Source: Listeria swaminathanii (GTDB taxonomy: Bacteria; Bacillota; Bacilli; Lactobacillales; Listeriaceae). From it: a stretch of 64,000 nt of DNA. The notes under the pieces were generated by a model that searched no databases, was not told the DNA's origin, and saw only the letters and a program-made list of their open reading frames with translations. The position numbers were made by a program, and so were the translations under genes. Of the stretch, positions 8,480-18,305 are shown one piece after another (the stretch's first letter is position 1; every line of letters begins with the position of its first letter). The stretch is taken from positions 62,001-126,000 of the forward strand of contig NZ_JAATOD010000001.1 in NCBI RefSeq assembly GCF_014229645.1, in the 5' to 3' direction.

Positions 8480-10312
8480 ATGCATAAAATGAGATTTTTT
8501 CAGTCCGTACAATTTAAGTTAGTTATTATGTATTTGCTACTAATTATCGTTGCGATGCAAGTAATCGGCGCGTATTTTGTTCGTGAACTGGAAGGACAAC
8601 TGGAGAAAAATTTTCAAGATTCTATTACAAATAGTATTACCTTGCTGGATTATAACGCTAGAGAAGAAATTATTAAAAACAGCGATAACTCAGTGAAGTT
8701 GCAAAATGATATTAGAGAACTCTTAGTCGACTATTCGCGTGCAAGCAGCAATTTAATCGAAGTAAGAATAGTAGATGACAAAGGAAAAATTCTCGGAACA
8801 TCGAATTTAAATAACCAAGGAATTGTTGGTCAAAAAAGCAACGATCCCCTTGTAAAACGAACGCTGTCACTTGGAACAACTTCCGAGGACAAAATCTATA
8901 AAGACGAATCGAATAAAAATAACCGTGTCTGGGTGAATGTATCCTCCATCAAAAATAAAGGCAAAGTGATAGGGGCTATTTATCTTGTCGCCGATATTGA
9001 AAGTGTCTATAAACAAGTCGATGATATTACCAATATTTTCATCACAGGTACGTTAATTGCGATGATTATTACTGCGGTACTCGGAATCTTGCTATCAAGA
9101 ACCATCACCAAGCCAATTGTTGAAATGAAACGCCAAGCCTATGCGATGGCAAGAGGGAATTATAGCCGCAAAGTAAAAGTATACGGCGTCGATGAAATTG
9201 GTGAATTAGCGGATTCTTTCAACACGTTAACAAAACGAGTCCAAGAAGCCCAAGCGATGACAGAAGGGGAACGGCGCAAACTTTCCTCCGTACTCGCGTA
9301 TATGACTGATGGCGTAATCGCAACCGACCGCCGCGGAAAAGTAATTCTTATTAATACGCCAGCTGAAAAAATGCTTCGCGTAAAACATGAAAGTGCTAAC
9401 GGGCGTTCCATTATTGACGTTTTAGATATTGGAGACACATACCAGTTTGAAGATTTAATGGAAGTGGATGGCTCGTTAACGATGGACCGCAGTACTTTTG
9501 ACAAACCATATGTTCTTCGTGCCAATTTCTCCGTTATTCAAAGAGAAACAGGGTTTAACAATGGTGTAATCGCGGTACTTCACGATATTACCGATCAAGA
9601 AAAAGTCGATCAAGAACGTCGTGATTTCGTATCCAACGTATCGCACGAACTAAGAACACCACTTACAAGTATGCACAGTTATTTAGAAGCATTAAGCGAC
9701 GGCGCATGGGAAGATAAAGAAATCGCTCCACGCTTCCTTGAAGTTACGCAAAATGAGACCGAACGAATGATTCGTCTTGTTAACGACCTGCTCAAACTTT
9801 CCAGAATGGACGGCGGCAGGGAGCAACTAGAAAAAAGTTTCGTGAACTTTACAGATTTCTTTAATCATATTATTGATCGTTTTGAAATGATGAAAAAAGA
9901 AACAATCATGTTCAAACGTCATATTCCAAGAGAACCAGTCATTATCGAAATCGATGAAGATAAAGTAATGCAAGTGCTCGATAATATTATTTCTAACGCT
10001 AATAAATATTCACCTGATGGCGGCCGTATTTCGTTCTATCTGAAAAAATTTGAAGATGAAATTGAAGTCAGCATTGCCGATGAAGGTTTAGGCGTACCAG
10101 ACGAAGATTTAGCAAATGTATTCGACCGATTCTTCCGCGTAGACAAAGCTCGTTCGCGGGAAATGGGAGGAACAGGGTTAGGACTTGCCATCGCTCGAGA
10201 AGTTATCGAAGCACATGGCGGTCGAATTTGGGCCGAACGCAATAAGAACAAAGGAACCATAATTAAATTCACCCTGCCATATAGTGACTTACCGGAGGAT
10301 GATTGGGAATGA
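8480..10312 (+). CDS. walK: Cell-wall sensor histidine kinase WalK (YycG/VicK)
   Basis: A 610-residue membrane kinase with the full WalK layout: TM1 (about 14-34), an extracellular sensor domain (35-185), TM2 (about 187-207), HAMP (208-260), PAS (about 265-370), a HisKA dimerisation domain with the phosphoacceptor His near residue 389 (NVSHELRTPLTS), and a HATPase domain with N, G1 (ADEGLGVP) and G2 (GGTGLGLAI) boxes. It phosphorylates WalR. The stop overlaps the start of the next gene, yycH, so WalK and its partner YycH are likely coupled. Confidence 0.97.
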   Translation: MHKMRFFQSVQFKLVIMYLLLIIVAMQVIGAYFVRELEGQLEKNFQDSITNSITLLDYNAREEIIKNSDNSVKLQNDIRELLVDYSRASSNLIEVRIVDDKGKILGTSNLNNQGIVGQKSNDPLVKRTLSLGTTSEDKIYKDESNKNNRVWVNVSSIKNKGKVIGAIYLVADIESVYKQVDDITNIFITGTLIAMIITAVLGILLSRTITKPIVEMKRQAYAMARGNYSRKVKVYGVDEIGELADSFNTLTKRVQEAQAMTEGERRKLSSVLAYMTDGVIATDRRGKVILINTPAEKMLRVKHESANGRSIIDVLDIGDTYQFEDLMEVDGSLTMDRSTFDKPYVLRANFSVIQRETGFNNGVIAVLHDITDQEKVDQERRDFVSNVSHELRTPLTSMHSYLEALSDGAWEDKEIAPRFLEVTQNETERMIRLVNDLLKLSRMDGGREQLEKSFVNFTDFFNHIIDRFEMMKKETIMFKRHIPREPVIIEIDEDKVMQVLDNIISNANKYSPDGGRISFYLKKFEDEIEVSIADEGLGVPDEDLANVFDRFFRVDKARSREMGGTGLGLAIAREVIEAHGGRIWAERNKNKGTIIKFTLPYSDLPEDDWE

Positions 10313-11631
10313 TGAAAAAAACAGGATTTCGCTCATTTGTACTAACCATTTTAGTCGTACTCAGCATCGTCCTAAGCTACTTTATTTGGAAGGGACAACC
10401 TGACTACGAAGCCATCAATGTCAAAGAAATCGAAAAAACAACGATTGATAAAACAATGACAACTTCACAAGTATTCAAACCATACAAATTAGCTGTCAAT
10501 TCAAATGACAATAACTATCAAAGTTTAGACGCTGACTTATTAAACGAACTAATGGCTCAAGGAAAAGCATTCAGTTTCTCAGAAGTCGTACTCGCTAATA
10601 AAAAAAGCAGTGAAGATTACGAGAAATTAATCCATAAAAATGGCACTATCGAGATAATTTTCCCAAATGATATTCCGTTCTCTATTTTCGCGCAAATTTT
10701 CCAAGTAGAAGGAGACGGGCTTGAATCAGCTTTCTTTAATCGGATTGTGTTCGATATTAATAATACAGATACTGGGCTGCATTCGGTATACTTCACGAAT
10801 GACGACCAAGAGAACATTTACCAAAGCTCATTGCAAAATAAAGACATTGATAAAATCGAAAAAATTGTTAAAAAGAATGAAGGCAAACTTACTCAAAATG
10901 ACAAGCTGATTTCTAACAAACGTAATCTGTTCCTAAGCACGGAAAAAACAAAACTAGATCGCAAAAAATATATTATTGACTCGCTAGAAATTAATTTATT
11001 CACATCCGCGCTTTTCCAAGACTCTGGTACTGTGAAGAGTGAAGGAAATACGTATACGGATGGTTCAAGTGTTATCGAAATGGACACAGATAATAAAGTA
11101 TTAGAATATGTAAACCCTTCGCAAGAGCGCACAAATCCAGAAGATCTCAGTAGTGTGAAGCGTGCGGGATTAATTCAAGACAGTTTTAATTTTGTGAACG
11201 ATCATGCTGGCTGGACTGGCGACGGGGCATATTATTTCACGGGTTATGCCGGCGAAAGCGCGACAACCAATTTCAGTTTATTCATTGATAATTTACAAGT
11301 TTATAATGAAAATGGCATGGCTGATATTTCTGTTACAGAAGGCCTTGAAGCAGTGTATAAATATATGCGTCCATTTTTCCGCCTAGATACAGATGTTCCG
11401 GGAGAGAAAAAAGAAGTGACGCTGCAGTCGTCTTATTCTGTCTATAGTGCCCTTGCTCAAAATCCTAATGTAAAAGCGGAAGAAATTGAGGATATTGTCC
11501 CTGGTTATCATATGACTAGAAGCGAATCTTCTGGCATGAACCGTCTTGTCACTTTAGAACCAACATGGCTTTATAAATATCACGACAAATGGTTTATCTT
11601 CCAAGCAGATGCAGCAAAGGCGGGTGAATAA
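10309..11631 (+). CDS. yycH: WalK regulator YycH (WalH)
   Basis: A 440-residue protein with one N-terminal membrane anchor (about residues 6-26) and a large extracytoplasmic part. In Bacillus, YycH and YycI bind WalK in the membrane and restrain its activity. The start ATG at 10309 lies 10 nt after GGAGG, and the gene overlaps the end of walK. It is followed 2 nt later by yycI, as in other Firmicutes. Confidence 0.92.
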   Translation: MMKKTGFRSFVLTILVVLSIVLSYFIWKGQPDYEAINVKEIEKTTIDKTMTTSQVFKPYKLAVNSNDNNYQSLDADLLNELMAQGKAFSFSEVVLANKKSSEDYEKLIHKNGTIEIIFPNDIPFSIFAQIFQVEGDGLESAFFNRIVFDINNTDTGLHSVYFTNDDQENIYQSSLQNKDIDKIEKIVKKNEGKLTQNDKLISNKRNLFLSTEKTKLDRKKYIIDSLEINLFTSALFQDSGTVKSEGNTYTDGSSVIEMDTDNKVLEYVNPSQERTNPEDLSSVKRAGLIQDSFNFVNDHAGWTGDGAYYFTGYAGESATTNFSLFIDNLQVYNENGMADISVTEGLEAVYKYMRPFFRLDTDVPGEKKEVTLQSSYSVYSALAQNPNVKAEEIEDIVPGYHMTRSESSGMNRLVTLEPTWLYKYHDKWFIFQADAAKAGE

Positions 11632-11633
11632 AA

Positions 11634-12473
11634 ATGGATTGGCGTAAAACTCAAATGATTTTTATTGTGACACTCCTAATTTTAAATGTCTTTTTAGCAG
11701 TCATATTTTTCAACAAACAACTATCAGATGATCCAGATACACTTGGAAATGAAACGCTAGAAGAACGCTTAAAAGCAGATAATATTTCCCATCCAGACTT
11801 ATCAACAAAACCTACGAGCGGCTCCATTTTCACGACAGAACGAGCGGCTTTTACAACTAAAGATGTTAGCGATCTTACAGGCCAAGCAATTACGCTGAAA
11901 GACAACAATAAACAAATTTATTCTGTCTTACAAAATCCAGTAAAAGCTGGCAAAAAAGGCAATAATCCGGAATTTCAAAAATTTATGGAGTCTGGTGTTT
12001 ATCGCGGCGAGTCCTACCAGTTTTGGAATTATGATAAAGATGCCAGGACGCTGACTTTTAACCAATTAATCAATAATAATATGGTCCTTTTTGATGAAGC
12101 GGGCCAGATCACTTTCTATTTAGACCGCGATGATCGCGTAACCTCCTATGAGCAAACGTGGATGTCTAAGCAAGATGATTTAAAAGAAAAGACCAATTTA
12201 ATGTCCGCAACAGACGCATTAGAAGCGGTTTATCAGCATGGCGAGTTGAAGCAAGATAGCGACGTGGTTTCCGCAACATTCGGCTACTACACGACCGTAC
12301 AGCTGCCGTCTGGAAATGTTTACTTCCCAGTTTGGTGCTTTGAAGTAAAACATTCCGGGGAAACGAATTATGTCCTCGTGAATGCTAAAGACGAACAAGT
12401 CATTAACCAATCAGAAAATAAATCAACAACCGAACCAGGCACAGAATTATCAAGTCGCCAAAAAGCAAAATAA
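11634..12473 (+). CDS. yycI: WalK regulator YycI (WalI)
   Basis: A 279-residue protein with a single N-terminal transmembrane helix (about residues 6-24) and an extracytoplasmic domain carrying the YycI signature region WMSKQDDLKEK and the C-terminal FPVWCFEVKHSGETNYVLVNA. It partners YycH in holding WalK in check. It is directly after yycH and is followed by a strong terminator, so walK-yycH-yycI looks like one transcription unit. Confidence 0.92.
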   Translation: MDWRKTQMIFIVTLLILNVFLAVIFFNKQLSDDPDTLGNETLEERLKADNISHPDLSTKPTSGSIFTTERAAFTTKDVSDLTGQAITLKDNNKQIYSVLQNPVKAGKKGNNPEFQKFMESGVYRGESYQFWNYDKDARTLTFNQLINNNMVLFDEAGQITFYLDRDDRVTSYEQTWMSKQDDLKEKTNLMSATDALEAVYQHGELKQDSDVVSATFGYYTTVQLPSGNVYFPVWCFEVKHSGETNYVLVNAKDEQVINQSENKSTTEPGTELSSRQKAK

Positions 12474-12478
12474 AAGAA

Positions 12479-12520
12479 GAGTCAACCTAATTATCATGAA
12501 AAATTAGGTTGGCTTTTTCA
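12479..12520 (+). terminator. Terminator after yycI
   Basis: AAGCCAACCTAATT-type arms (AGTCAACCTAATT with AATTAGGTTGGCT) form a 12-bp stem followed by T5. Transcription of walJ should therefore rely partly on its own promoter; TACAAT near 12555 is a candidate -10. Confidence 0.8.
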
Positions 12521-12592
12521 AACGATGGGGCATGCAATTTTGCCGGATTAGCGTTACAATGAAAGATATATAAGCCTTTAGGGGGATAAAAA

Positions 12593-13423
12593 ATGTTCGC
12601 AAATAAAATTTTAACCGAAAAAGACACGGATCAAATCCGATTTAGTATATTAGCCAGCGGAAGTTCAGGTAATGCCACACTTGTCGAAACAGGAGACCAA
12701 AAAATTCTGATTGATTGTGGCTTGAGTGGTAAGAAAATGGAAGGGCTATTCGCGCAAGTTGGTCGTGATATGAATGATTTAGACGCTATTTTAATTACCC
12801 ATGAGCATTCAGATCATATTAAAGGGCTAGGTGTGCTTGCTCGTAAATACAAACTTCCTATATACGCGAACGCTAAAACTTGGAAAGCAATGGATAATAT
12901 GATTGGCGAAGTTTCTTCTGATCAAAAGTTCCAATTTGATATGGAAACAGTAAAATCTTTCGGCAGTATGCAAGTAGAATCCTTTGGTGTATCTCATGAC
13001 GCGATTGAGCCGATGTTTTACATATTTCATAAAGGGAATAAAAAATTTGTAATGATAACGGACACGGGATATGTAAGCGACAGGATGAAAGGTCATATTG
13101 CGGGGGCTGATGCGTATCTTTTTGAAAGTAATCATGATGTAGAAATGCTTCGAATGGGACGCTATCCGTGGAATGTCAAACGCAGAATTCTTGGCGATGA
13201 AGGACACGTGAGCAATGAAGATGCAGCAATAGCAATGAGCGAAGTAATTACCGACCAAACGAAACGAATTTATTTAGGCCACCTTAGTAAAGACAATAAT
13301 ATGAAAGAACTAGCGAGAATGAGCGTAACTCAAACACTTATTTCAGAAGGAATTGATGTTGGCGGCAAAGTAGAAATCTTTGATACCGACCCTGATAACG
13401 CTACATCTATCTTTACGATTTAA
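12593..13423 (+). CDS. walJ: Metallo-beta-lactamase-fold exonuclease-like protein WalJ (YycJ)
   Basis: A 276-residue metallo-beta-lactamase-fold protein with the HxHxDH signature as [12 protein letters not shown] (about residues 64-75), further metal ligands in DTGYVS and GHLSKDN, and the N-terminal [11 protein letters not shown] typical of YycJ. YycJ proteins are conserved with walRK and have been linked to DNA end processing and coordination of cell division with replication. GGGGGG precedes the ATG. A terminator separates it from yycI, and htrA follows 97 nt later. Confidence 0.93.
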   Translation: MFANKILTEKDTDQIRFSILASGSSGNATLVETGDQKILIDCGLSGKKMEGLFAQVGRDMNDLDAILITHEHSDHIKGLGVLARKYKLPIYANAKTWKAMDNMIGEVSSDQKFQFDMETVKSFGSMQVESFGVSHDAIEPMFYIFHKGNKKFVMITDTGYVSDRMKGHIAGADAYLFESNHDVEMLRMGRYPWNVKRRILGDEGHVSNEDAAIAMSEVITDQTKRIYLGHLSKDNNMKELARMSVTQTLISEGIDVGGKVEIFDTDPDNATSIFTI

Positions 13424-13520
13424 GTTTCACCATTTTTTTAAAGCTTTTTCATCGTTTTTTCATATTTGGCGTTTACTATGGAAGTATATAAATGCGAAAT
13501 TTGCAGAGAGGAAGGAAGAC

Positions 13521-15026
13521 ATGGACGAGAAAGAAAAGAATTTAAATGAAAACAGCGAGAACGAAAGCACGCCAAAAAGAGAGGTCGAGGAGACTTTACA
13601 TACACCGGAGAACTCGCAACCAGTCCAAGAAACCCCTATTGTAGAAGGCGTGACCCCAGAGGGCGAGAAATTTGCCGGAGCAACAGAAGATGCAGCCGAG
13701 GCAAGTTCTACAAACGCATTTTTTGAAGAAGCAAGTAACAAAGAATCAGAACCTGCTAGACCAGCTCCAGGACCAAGACGTACAAGTACAACAGGCGGCG
13801 GGGCAGTCCCTCCTAATAGAGTGAATAACGGCGGCGGAAGTGGTAACGGGAACGGCGAACCACCGAAGCGAGGCAAACACTTTATTGGCTACTTTTTAAC
13901 AGCACTTATTGGTGTGATCATTGGCGGACTTATTATTTTCTTTGTAGCATGGGATAATGGTGACAATGCAGATACAACTTCCAATTCAAACAATAAAGCA
14001 ACTAAAGTAGAAAAAGTTTCTGTGGATACGACATCAGACGTAACTAAGGCAGTGGATAAAGTACAAGATGCGGTAGTCAGCGTACTGAATTACCAATCAT
14101 CTTCATCCCTTGATGGAACAACTTCTTCTGAACAAGAAGCTTCATCAGGATCCGGTGTCATTTATAAAAAAGCAAACGGTAAAGCATACATCGTAACGAA
14201 TAATCACGTTGTAGCCGATGCAAATAAATTAGAAGTAACATTTACAAATGGTAAAAAATCAGAGGCTAAATTACTTGGAACAGACGAATGGAACGATTTA
14301 GCTGTCCTTGAAATTGATGACAAAAATGTCAGCACAGTTGCAACATTTGGCGATTCTGATTCATTAAAACTTGGCGAACCAGCAATTGCAATTGGTAGCC
14401 CACTTGGAACTGAATTTTCCGGTTCTGTAACGCAAGGTATTATTTCTGGTTTAAACCGTGCCGTACCAGTTGATACAAATGGCGACGGAACAGAAGACTG
14501 GGAAGCAGATGTTATCCAAACAGATGCAGCGATCAACCCAGGTAACAGTGGTGGAGCTTTAATTAACATTGAAGGCCAAGTAATTGGTATCAACTCAATG
14601 AAAATTTCGATGGAAAACGTAGAAGGTATTAGCTTTGCAATTCCAAGTAATACGGTAGAGCCAATCATCGAACAACTAGAAACAAAAGGCGAAGTAGAAC
14701 GTCCTTCTCTAGGTGTTTCCTTACGTGATGTAGATACAATTCCAGAAACACAACAAAAAAGCATCTTGAAATTACCTGATAGCGTAGATTACGGCGCAAT
14801 GGTACAACAAGTAGTATCCGGTTCCCCGGCAGCTAAAGCGGGCTTGAAACAATACGATGTTATTGTTGAACTAGACGGCCAAAAAGTAACAAACTCCATG
14901 ACACTACGCAAAATTCTATATGGTAATGATGTGAAAATCGGCGACAAAGTCAAAGTGAAATACTACCGCGACGGTAAAGAACAATCCACAGATATTAAAC
15001 TAGAAGCAGCAAAAACAACTACATGA
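13521..15026 (+). CDS. htrA: Membrane-anchored serine protease HtrA
   Basis: A 501-residue HtrA/DegP protease. A long acidic, proline- and glycine-rich cytoplasmic tail (1-120) leads to one transmembrane helix (about 122-145), a trypsin-like domain with His near 229 (TNNHVVAD), Asp near 259 (NDLAVLEI) and Ser near 343 (PGNSGGAL), then one PDZ domain (about 390-495). It degrades misfolded envelope proteins, and in Listeria it is needed for stress tolerance and virulence. The ATG at 13521 is chosen because GGAAGGAAG precedes it; the open frame extends upstream without a better start. Confidence 0.96.
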   Translation: MDEKEKNLNENSENESTPKREVEETLHTPENSQPVQETPIVEGVTPEGEKFAGATEDAAEASSTNAFFEEASNKESEPARPAPGPRRTSTTGGGAVPPNRVNNGGGSGNGNGEPPKRGKHFIGYFLTALIGVIIGGLIIFFVAWDNGDNADTTSNSNNKATKVEKVSVDTTSDVTKAVDKVQDAVVSVLNYQSSSSLDGTTSSEQEASSGSGVIYKKANGKAYIVTNNHVVADANKLEVTFTNGKKSEAKLLGTDEWNDLAVLEIDDKNVSTVATFGDSDSLKLGEPAIAIGSPLGTEFSGSVTQGIISGLNRAVPVDTNGDGTEDWEADVIQTDAAINPGNSGGALINIEGQVIGINSMKISMENVEGISFAIPSNTVEPIIEQLETKGEVERPSLGVSLRDVDTIPETQQKSILKLPDSVDYGAMVQQVVSGSPAAKAGLKQYDVIVELDGQKVTNSMTLRKILYGNDVKIGDKVKVKYYRDGKEQSTDIKLEAAKTTT

Positions 15027-15030
15027 TAAC

Positions 15031-15069
15031 AAAAAGCCATTCTCTTAAAAAAGAGAGTGGCTTTTTTTC
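15031..15069 (+). terminator. Terminator of htrA
   Basis: AAAAAGCCATTCTCT and AGAGAGTGGCTTTTT form a long stem with a short A-rich loop and a T run just after the htrA stop. Confidence 0.88.
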
Positions 15070-15616
15070 TGTGGAAAACTTGTGGATAGTGATTTTTTTC
15101 GGATATAGATATGGTAGAGAACAAGGATTCTGCTACTAAATATAGGAGAGGTTTGTGGATATGTGGATAACTTCTGTGGATAACCTGTGTGTAAGCAGTG
15201 AATATCTTGTGGAAAAGAACAATTTTGATAATTTAATCAATAAACACAGATTTATTTTTGAAAAAAACGCATTTTTTGCGAAAATATAGGTCAAAAAAGA
15301 AAAATGTGGATAGAAAGCCATTTATCCACATTTTCTGTTTTTGTAAGTCGAATATGTGACAAGGAAAATAACTTTACGCGGGAATGTGGATGGCGGGGGT
15401 GGCTGCAAGAGAAGGGGTTTCATTGTTTGGGTGGATTTGGATTCAGGCTGTTTAGATGACAGTTTTGCTTGTGGATAAGCTGTGGATAGTGAAAATAGCG
15501 TATCATATATATTGTGGAGAATGTACGTTCGGACACAAAATAGAGAATCCGCCTGTGGATATGTGGATAATTTTTGGGGATAACTTGTGTATAAGGACGG
15601 GATAACCTGTGGAATA
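15070..15616 (+). promoter_or_regulatory. DnaA-box cluster (candidate datA/DARS-like titration or control site)
   Basis: This 550-bp gene-free stretch is packed with the DnaA 9-mer. Perfect TGTGGATAA copies start at 15162, 15175, 15470 and 15562, and one perfect TTATCCACA lies at 15322-15330. One-mismatch copies start at 15070, 15081, 15154, 15208, 15305, 15481, 15513, 15554, 15575 and 15586. Almost all point the same way, and a TGTGGATATGTGGATAA double box occurs twice (15154 and 15554). There is no dnaA or dnaN gene nearby, so it is not a normal oriC. Bacillus carries comparable oriC-proximal DnaA-box clusters that restrain initiation. Confidence 0.85.
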
Positions 15617-15701
15617 GTTTTTTGGGGGTGGAAAATGATTTAGCCTCTTTGCCGAATTAACGAAATAAAAAAGTAGTTAAACAGGTTGAGAAAAATCATC
15701 A

Positions 15702-15730
15702 TTGACAGAAAGCGCTTTATCTTGTATCAT
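15702..15730 (+). promoter_or_regulatory. SigA promoter with overlapping cre site for the beta-glucoside operon
   Basis: A perfect TTGACA -35 (15702-15707) is followed after 17 nt by TATCAT (15725-15730). The spacer holds GAAAGCGCTTTAT, a good catabolite-responsive element core, so CcpA would block the promoter when glucose is present. Confidence 0.8.
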
Positions 15731-15742
15731 AATGGTTAATTA

Positions 15743-17291
<1,549 letters not shown>

Positions 17292-17337
17292 CTTAACTTT
17301 CCTAGATATAAACTAAACTATTGAAGAGGAATAAAAG

Positions 17338-18183
17338 ATGATAATAAAAAAAGTTTTTAATAATAATGTTGTTTTAGTCATTGAAAATCCGACAGTAGAA
17401 AAAATTCTGATGGGAAAAGGTATTGGTTATCAAAAGTTTCCAGGAGACCCGGTTGATTTAACTAATGTAGAAAAAACATTTGTGTTGAATGATGAAGCGA
17501 CAGAAGGAAAATTGGATGCTTTTTTTGACGAAGTTCCTTTAGAGGTTATTCAACTGTGCGGCCATTTGGTGAAAAGTGGTAAGCAGGAACTTGGCCCGCA
17601 TATTACGGATAATTTACTTATTCCACTTGCTGATCATATAAATTTCGCAATAACTCGGGTAAAAGAAGGAATTCAAATTGATTATCCGCTAAAATGGGAA
17701 ATTCGTCATATGTATCCGGAAGAAGTAGCATTTGCCGAATCAGTTATCGCTTGGATGAAAGAAAGCGCAAATATTGAATTGCCTAAAGAAGAAGTTGTTC
17801 CCATCGCGATGCATTTTGTAAATGCTAGATTTGGCACGGCAGAAGTAGAACAAGCTTTTGAAATGACAACTTTGGTTGCGAAAATTTTAGATATTATTAA
17901 CTATCATTACCTTATTCAAGTAGATGAAGATTCATTAAATTATGCGCGTTTAATTACACATTTGCGTTACTTCATTTTGCGACAAATGAAAAAAGAATCA
18001 GATGTAGTGGAAGAAGCAATTCTTTATGATGTAGTAAAAAGTAAATATCCAAAAGCTTTTGAATGTGCCTTAAAAGTGAAGAAATTACTGGAAGAAACAA
18101 TGGGCTGGACAGTCAATCATGATGAGGTATTATACCTTGCGCTGCACATCCACCGAGTTACTACTAGAGAAAAAACAAAATAA
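17338..18183 (+). CDS. licT: LicT/BglG-family transcription antiterminator
   Basis: A 281-residue protein with an N-terminal RNA-binding CAT domain (1-55, IIKKVFNNNVVLV...GKGIGYQKFPGD) and two PRD domains (about 65-170 and 171-280), each with conserved histidines that the PTS phosphorylates. It should bind the RAT sites at 15743 and 18191, and possibly the one at 46700. The symbol licT is given by family likeness; bglG would be equally fair. It lies between the glucosidase and the permease that it controls. Confidence 0.9.
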   Translation: MIIKKVFNNNVVLVIENPTVEKILMGKGIGYQKFPGDPVDLTNVEKTFVLNDEATEGKLDAFFDEVPLEVIQLCGHLVKSGKQELGPHITDNLLIPLADHINFAITRVKEGIQIDYPLKWEIRHMYPEEVAFAESVIAWMKESANIELPKEEVVPIAMHFVNARFGTAEVEQAFEMTTLVAKILDIINYHYLIQVDEDSLNYARLITHLRYFILRQMKKESDVVEEAILYDVVKSKYPKAFECALKVKKLLEETMGWTVNHDEVLYLALHIHRVTTREKTK

Positions 18184-18190
18184 TTTATTG

Positions 18191-18280
18191 TAGGATCGTT
18201 ACTGTTCGGCAGGCGTGACCTAAATAAAAGATAAGGACACTTAATTTTAAGTCGTTGTATCTTTTATTTGGGTCTTTTTT
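18191..18280 (+). promoter_or_regulatory. RAT antiterminator overlapping a terminator, second copy
   Basis: A second RAT (AGGATCGTTACTG...GGCGTGACC, 18191-18220) overlaps a terminator with arms GACCTAAATAAAAGAT (from 18217) and ATCTTTTATTTGGGTC (to 18274), followed by T6. It lies inside the operon and gates the PTS permease gene separately. Confidence 0.92.
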
Positions 18281-18305
18281 ATTACAAATGAACTGGAGGA
18301 AAACC

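Noticed and set aside
14204..14764. A 186-codon open frame on the - strand opposite htrA
   Set aside because: It is fully contained in a clear protease gene and has no ribosome site or recognisable domain; codon bias of htrA explains it. The same holds for the long antisense frames opposite rlmH, thiD, WalK and the PTS genes.
15136..15321. A 61-codon open frame on the - strand inside the DnaA-box cluster
   Set aside because: It lies over the repeated boxes, has no ribosome site, and its residues only mirror the repeat sequence.
15070..15616. The DnaA-box cluster as the chromosomal origin oriC
   Set aside because: No dnaA, dnaN, rnpA or rpmH gene is nearby, and no AT-rich 13-mer unwinding array beside the boxes is obvious; the flanks are htrA and a sugar operon.
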